Assembly: GCF_902364025.1 (NCBI RefSeq)
Contig: NZ_CABJCG010000001.1
Location: 806,001 to 870,000 of the forward strand
Length of the DNA stretch: 64,000 nt
Direction: 5' to 3'
Source: Enterocloster lavalensis
GTDB taxonomy: Bacteria > Bacillota > Clostridia > Lachnospirales > Lachnospiraceae
The notes below the pieces were generated by a model. That model made no database searches. It was not told the DNA's origin and worked only from the letters and a program-made list of their open reading frames with translations. Position numbers and translations under genes: made by a program. Positions 62,215 through 64,000 of this stretch are shown here, piece by piece (the first letter of the stretch is position 1; every line of letters begins with the position of its first letter).

Positions 62215-62653
62215 TGGTGATTTAATATATTTGTTACATTTTTCCGCAACGTTTTTTATCCCCCCGGCTTCATTGTATATTTACAATATATTTTATTTAG
62301 TTTTATTGCCATATATCATGCATTTTTGCCATTGATATTTTACAATAGTGTTACATTATTATTAATTTTTAATCGATGTATACTTTTTACTTTTTCTGTA
62401 ATTAAATTTATGTCAACTTGTTTTTACTAAAATAGTATATATTTTACATTTTAGTTCCTGCTTTTTCCTGTCATATTCTGTCGTTCAAAAAGTGTGCATC
62501 CCCCACTTTGGGCATTTTTTCATAAAAATGGACGGGCGGTTCTGCTGATTTTCCGTGCCTCCGATCGAATCTGCCCTGGTGATGGATCCGTCAAAATTTT
62601 GTCATATATTTTGTGCACTTATTCCAAAATGTGGATTCCTCATTGAAAAGTGT
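62215..62653. other. Long AT-rich intergenic block
   Basis: About 440 nt without a gene between divergent SleB and symporter genes. 62215-62480 is strongly AT-rich with repeated TTTTAC-type words. A small hairpin AAAGTG..CACTTT lies at about 62489-62508. I see no conserved RNA or coding frame with a ribosome site. It is probably a spaced regulatory region. Confidence 0.4.
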
Positions 62654-62697
62654 TTGACTTGGAACGAATACTTTGGTACATTAAAGTTCAGAACTTT
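62654..62697 (+). promoter_or_regulatory. Promoter and operator of the sodium:solute symporter gene
   Basis: TTGACT (62654-62659), 17 nt, TACATT (62677-62682), with the start near 62689. The palindrome AAAGTTC-A-GAACTTT (62683-62697) covers the start, a position expected for a repressor site. Confidence 0.65.
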
Positions 62698-62772
62698 TAA
62701 TCATTAAAGTTATCAAGACAGGCCAACGGATTTTCTCCCCGGAGGCCGGGCGAAACACAGGAGGAACCTTCC

Positions 62773-64000
62773 ATGTTGATCAAAATTATGCTGCTCGTCA
62801 TTTTCTTTTCCATCATGATCATTGTCGGCTTCTGCTCCCGCCGGCACGCCACCAACGTGAACGATTTCGTGCTGGGCGGCCGGGGCGTTGGGCCCTGGCT
62901 CACGGCCTTCGCCTACGGGACGTCCTACTTTTCGGCGGTAGTGTTCATCGGCTACGCCGGACAGTTCGGCTGGAAATACGGGCTGGCCTCCACCTGGATC
63001 GGCCTGGGCAACGCCCTGATCGGAAGCCTGCTGGCCTGGGTGGTGCTGGGAAGGCGCACCCGCGTGATGACAAAGCATTTGTCCGCCTCCACCATGCCGG
63101 AGTTTTTCGGCAGCCGGTTTGACAGCAAAGCGCTGAAAATCGTAGCCTCGGCCATCATTTTCGTGTTCCTCATCCCCTACACGGCTTCCGTGTACAACGG
63201 CCTGTCCCGGCTGTTCGGGATGGCCTTCGACGTGCCCTACACGGCCTGCGTGGTGGCCATGGCCTGTCTCACCGCGGTCTACGTGATCCTGGGCGGATAC
63301 ATGGCGACGGCCATCAATGATTTTATCCAGGGAATTATCATGCTGGCCGGGATCGTTGCCATTATCGCCAGCGTATTGAACGGCCAGGGCGGCTTCACCG
63401 CCGCGGTGGGAAAGCTGGCCCAGATTCCCAGCGAGGTGCCCGCCACCCTGGGACAGCCCGGCGCGTACACCTCATTTTTCGGCCCTGACCCCTTAAATCT
63501 GCTGGGCGTGGTCATTCTGACCTCCCTGGGTACCTGGGGACTCCCGCAGATGATCCACAAGTTTTATACCATCCGCAGTGAGAAAGCCATCGCCACCGGC
63601 ACGGTGATCTCCACCGTATTCGCCATCGTGATCTCCGGAGGAAGCTATTTCCTGGGCGGCTTCGGCCGGCTGTTCGATGGCCCGGCCGTGTACAACGCGG
63701 CGGGAGGCGTGGCTTACGATTCCGTTATCCCGGCCATGCTCTCCGGCCTGCCGGACCTGTTGATCGGAATCGTGGTCATGCTGGTGCTCTCCGCCTCCAT
63801 GTCCACGCTGTCCTCCCTGGTGCTGACCTCCAGCTCCACCCTGGCCTTGGATTTCATCAAGGGGAACCTGATTAAAAATATGAAGGACAAGACCCAGTTA
63901 ATCCTGATGCAGGGTCTGATTCTGGTATTCATTGTGATCAGCGTGGTGCTGGCCCTGGATCCCCCGGACTTTATCGCCCAGCTCATGGGAATCTCCTGGG
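62773..64000 (+). CDS. Sodium:solute symporter family protein, 3' end outside the window
   Basis: About 409 residues are visible of a sodium:solute symporter (SSS family) with LIKIMLLVIFFSIMIIVGFC, VLGGRGVGPWLTAFAYGTSYFSAVVFIGYAG (the sodium-site helix 1 region) and GGYMATAINDFIQGIIML. Members import sugars, proline, sialic acid and other small solutes with sodium. The usual length exceeds 480 residues, so the C-terminus is cut. The ATG at 62773 has AGGAGG 8 nt upstream. The substrate is open; YhcH next door weakly hints at a sugar acid. Confidence 0.88.
   Translation, partial: MLIKIMLLVIFFSIMIIVGFCSRRHATNVNDFVLGGRGVGPWLTAFAYGTSYFSAVVFIGYAGQFGWKYGLASTWIGLGNALIGSLLAWVVLGRRTRVMTKHLSASTMPEFFGSRFDSKALKIVASAIIFVFLIPYTASVYNGLSRLFGMAFDVPYTACVVAMACLTAVYVILGGYMATAINDFIQGIIMLAGIVAIIASVLNGQGGFTAAVGKLAQIPSEVPATLGQPGAYTSFFGPDPLNLLGVVILTSLGTWGLPQMIHKFYTIRSEKAIATGTVISTVFAIVISGGSYFLGGFGRLFDGPAVYNAAGGVAYDSVIPAMLSGLPDLLIGIVVMLVLSASMSTLSSLVLTSSSTLALDFIKGNLIKNMKDKTQLILMQGLILVFIVISVVLALDPPDFIAQLMGISW

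Overview
The window looks like chromosomal DNA of an anaerobic gut-type Clostridia, most likely family Lachnospiraceae. The grounds are inference from gene content and order: hprK-murB-whiA-HPr-like-dnaE-pfkA, greA-lysS with a fused C-terminal tRNA-binding domain, cdaA-cdaR next to ptsH-ptsI, T-box control, a SleB-type cell-wall hydrolase, and GC-rich coding sequence with AT-rich intergenic promoters that match the vegetative TTGACA/TATAAT consensus. I see no insertion sequences, phage genes, CRISPR arrays or rRNA. There is one tRNA, Ala(GGC).

Layout. 1-5616 (minus) is one probable operon: two unknown membrane proteins, the c-di-AMP cyclase CdaA and its regulator CdaR, then HPr and PTS enzyme I (cut by the window edge). 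5885-6805 (plus) is a lone SufB/D-like protein. 6780-16129 (minus) is a five-gene signalling operon: hybrid histidine kinase, orphan solute-binding lipoprotein, regulator with two GntR winged helices, diguanylate cyclase, and an EAL phosphodiesterase. 16394-18589 holds a ferredoxin-nitroreductase and an EFR1-type flavodoxin-ferredoxin, divergent from a TetR regulator, with overlapping face-to-face promoters on a palindromic operator. 18660-26856 is an eight-gene catabolic operon (CitMHS-like transporter, VOC protein, GalB-like PIG-L protein, MATE transporter, beta-propeller protein, three RraA-family paralogues) with a divergent LysR regulator.

26977-42994 is mostly housekeeping: lysS, greA, dusB, pfkA, dnaE, a Crh-like HPr, whiA, murB, hprK, uvrC and a glycosidase-like lipoprotein. 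43372-48502 holds a polyol/uronate dehydrogenase, a tiny secreted-peptide unit, a GNAT enzyme, a T-box-controlled BASS transporter and a small XRE regulator. 48776-50066 holds tRNA-Ala and cfa. 50231-60515 is a second eight-gene catabolic operon (Gfo/Idh dehydrogenase, TRAP transporter DctP/Q/M, MmgE/PrpD dehydratase, soluble molybdopterin oxidoreductase, its ferredoxin subunit, a NagB-like protein) facing a LacI regulator, with a perfect 16-bp operator just downstream of a consensus promoter. The end holds a YhcH protein, a SleB hydrolase and a truncated sodium:solute symporter.

The best candidates for an undescribed system are the two catabolic operons. The first combines homologues of the lower gallate/protocatechuate meta-cleavage route (4-oxalomesaconate hydratase-like and CHA/HMG aldolase-like) with a tricarboxylate-type transporter in an apparent anaerobe. 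The second joins a TRAP importer to a cytoplasmic molybdoenzyme and sugar-acid type enzymes in a combination I cannot map to a known pathway. The kinase/binding-protein/c-di-GMP operon is third. All substrate assignments are inference.
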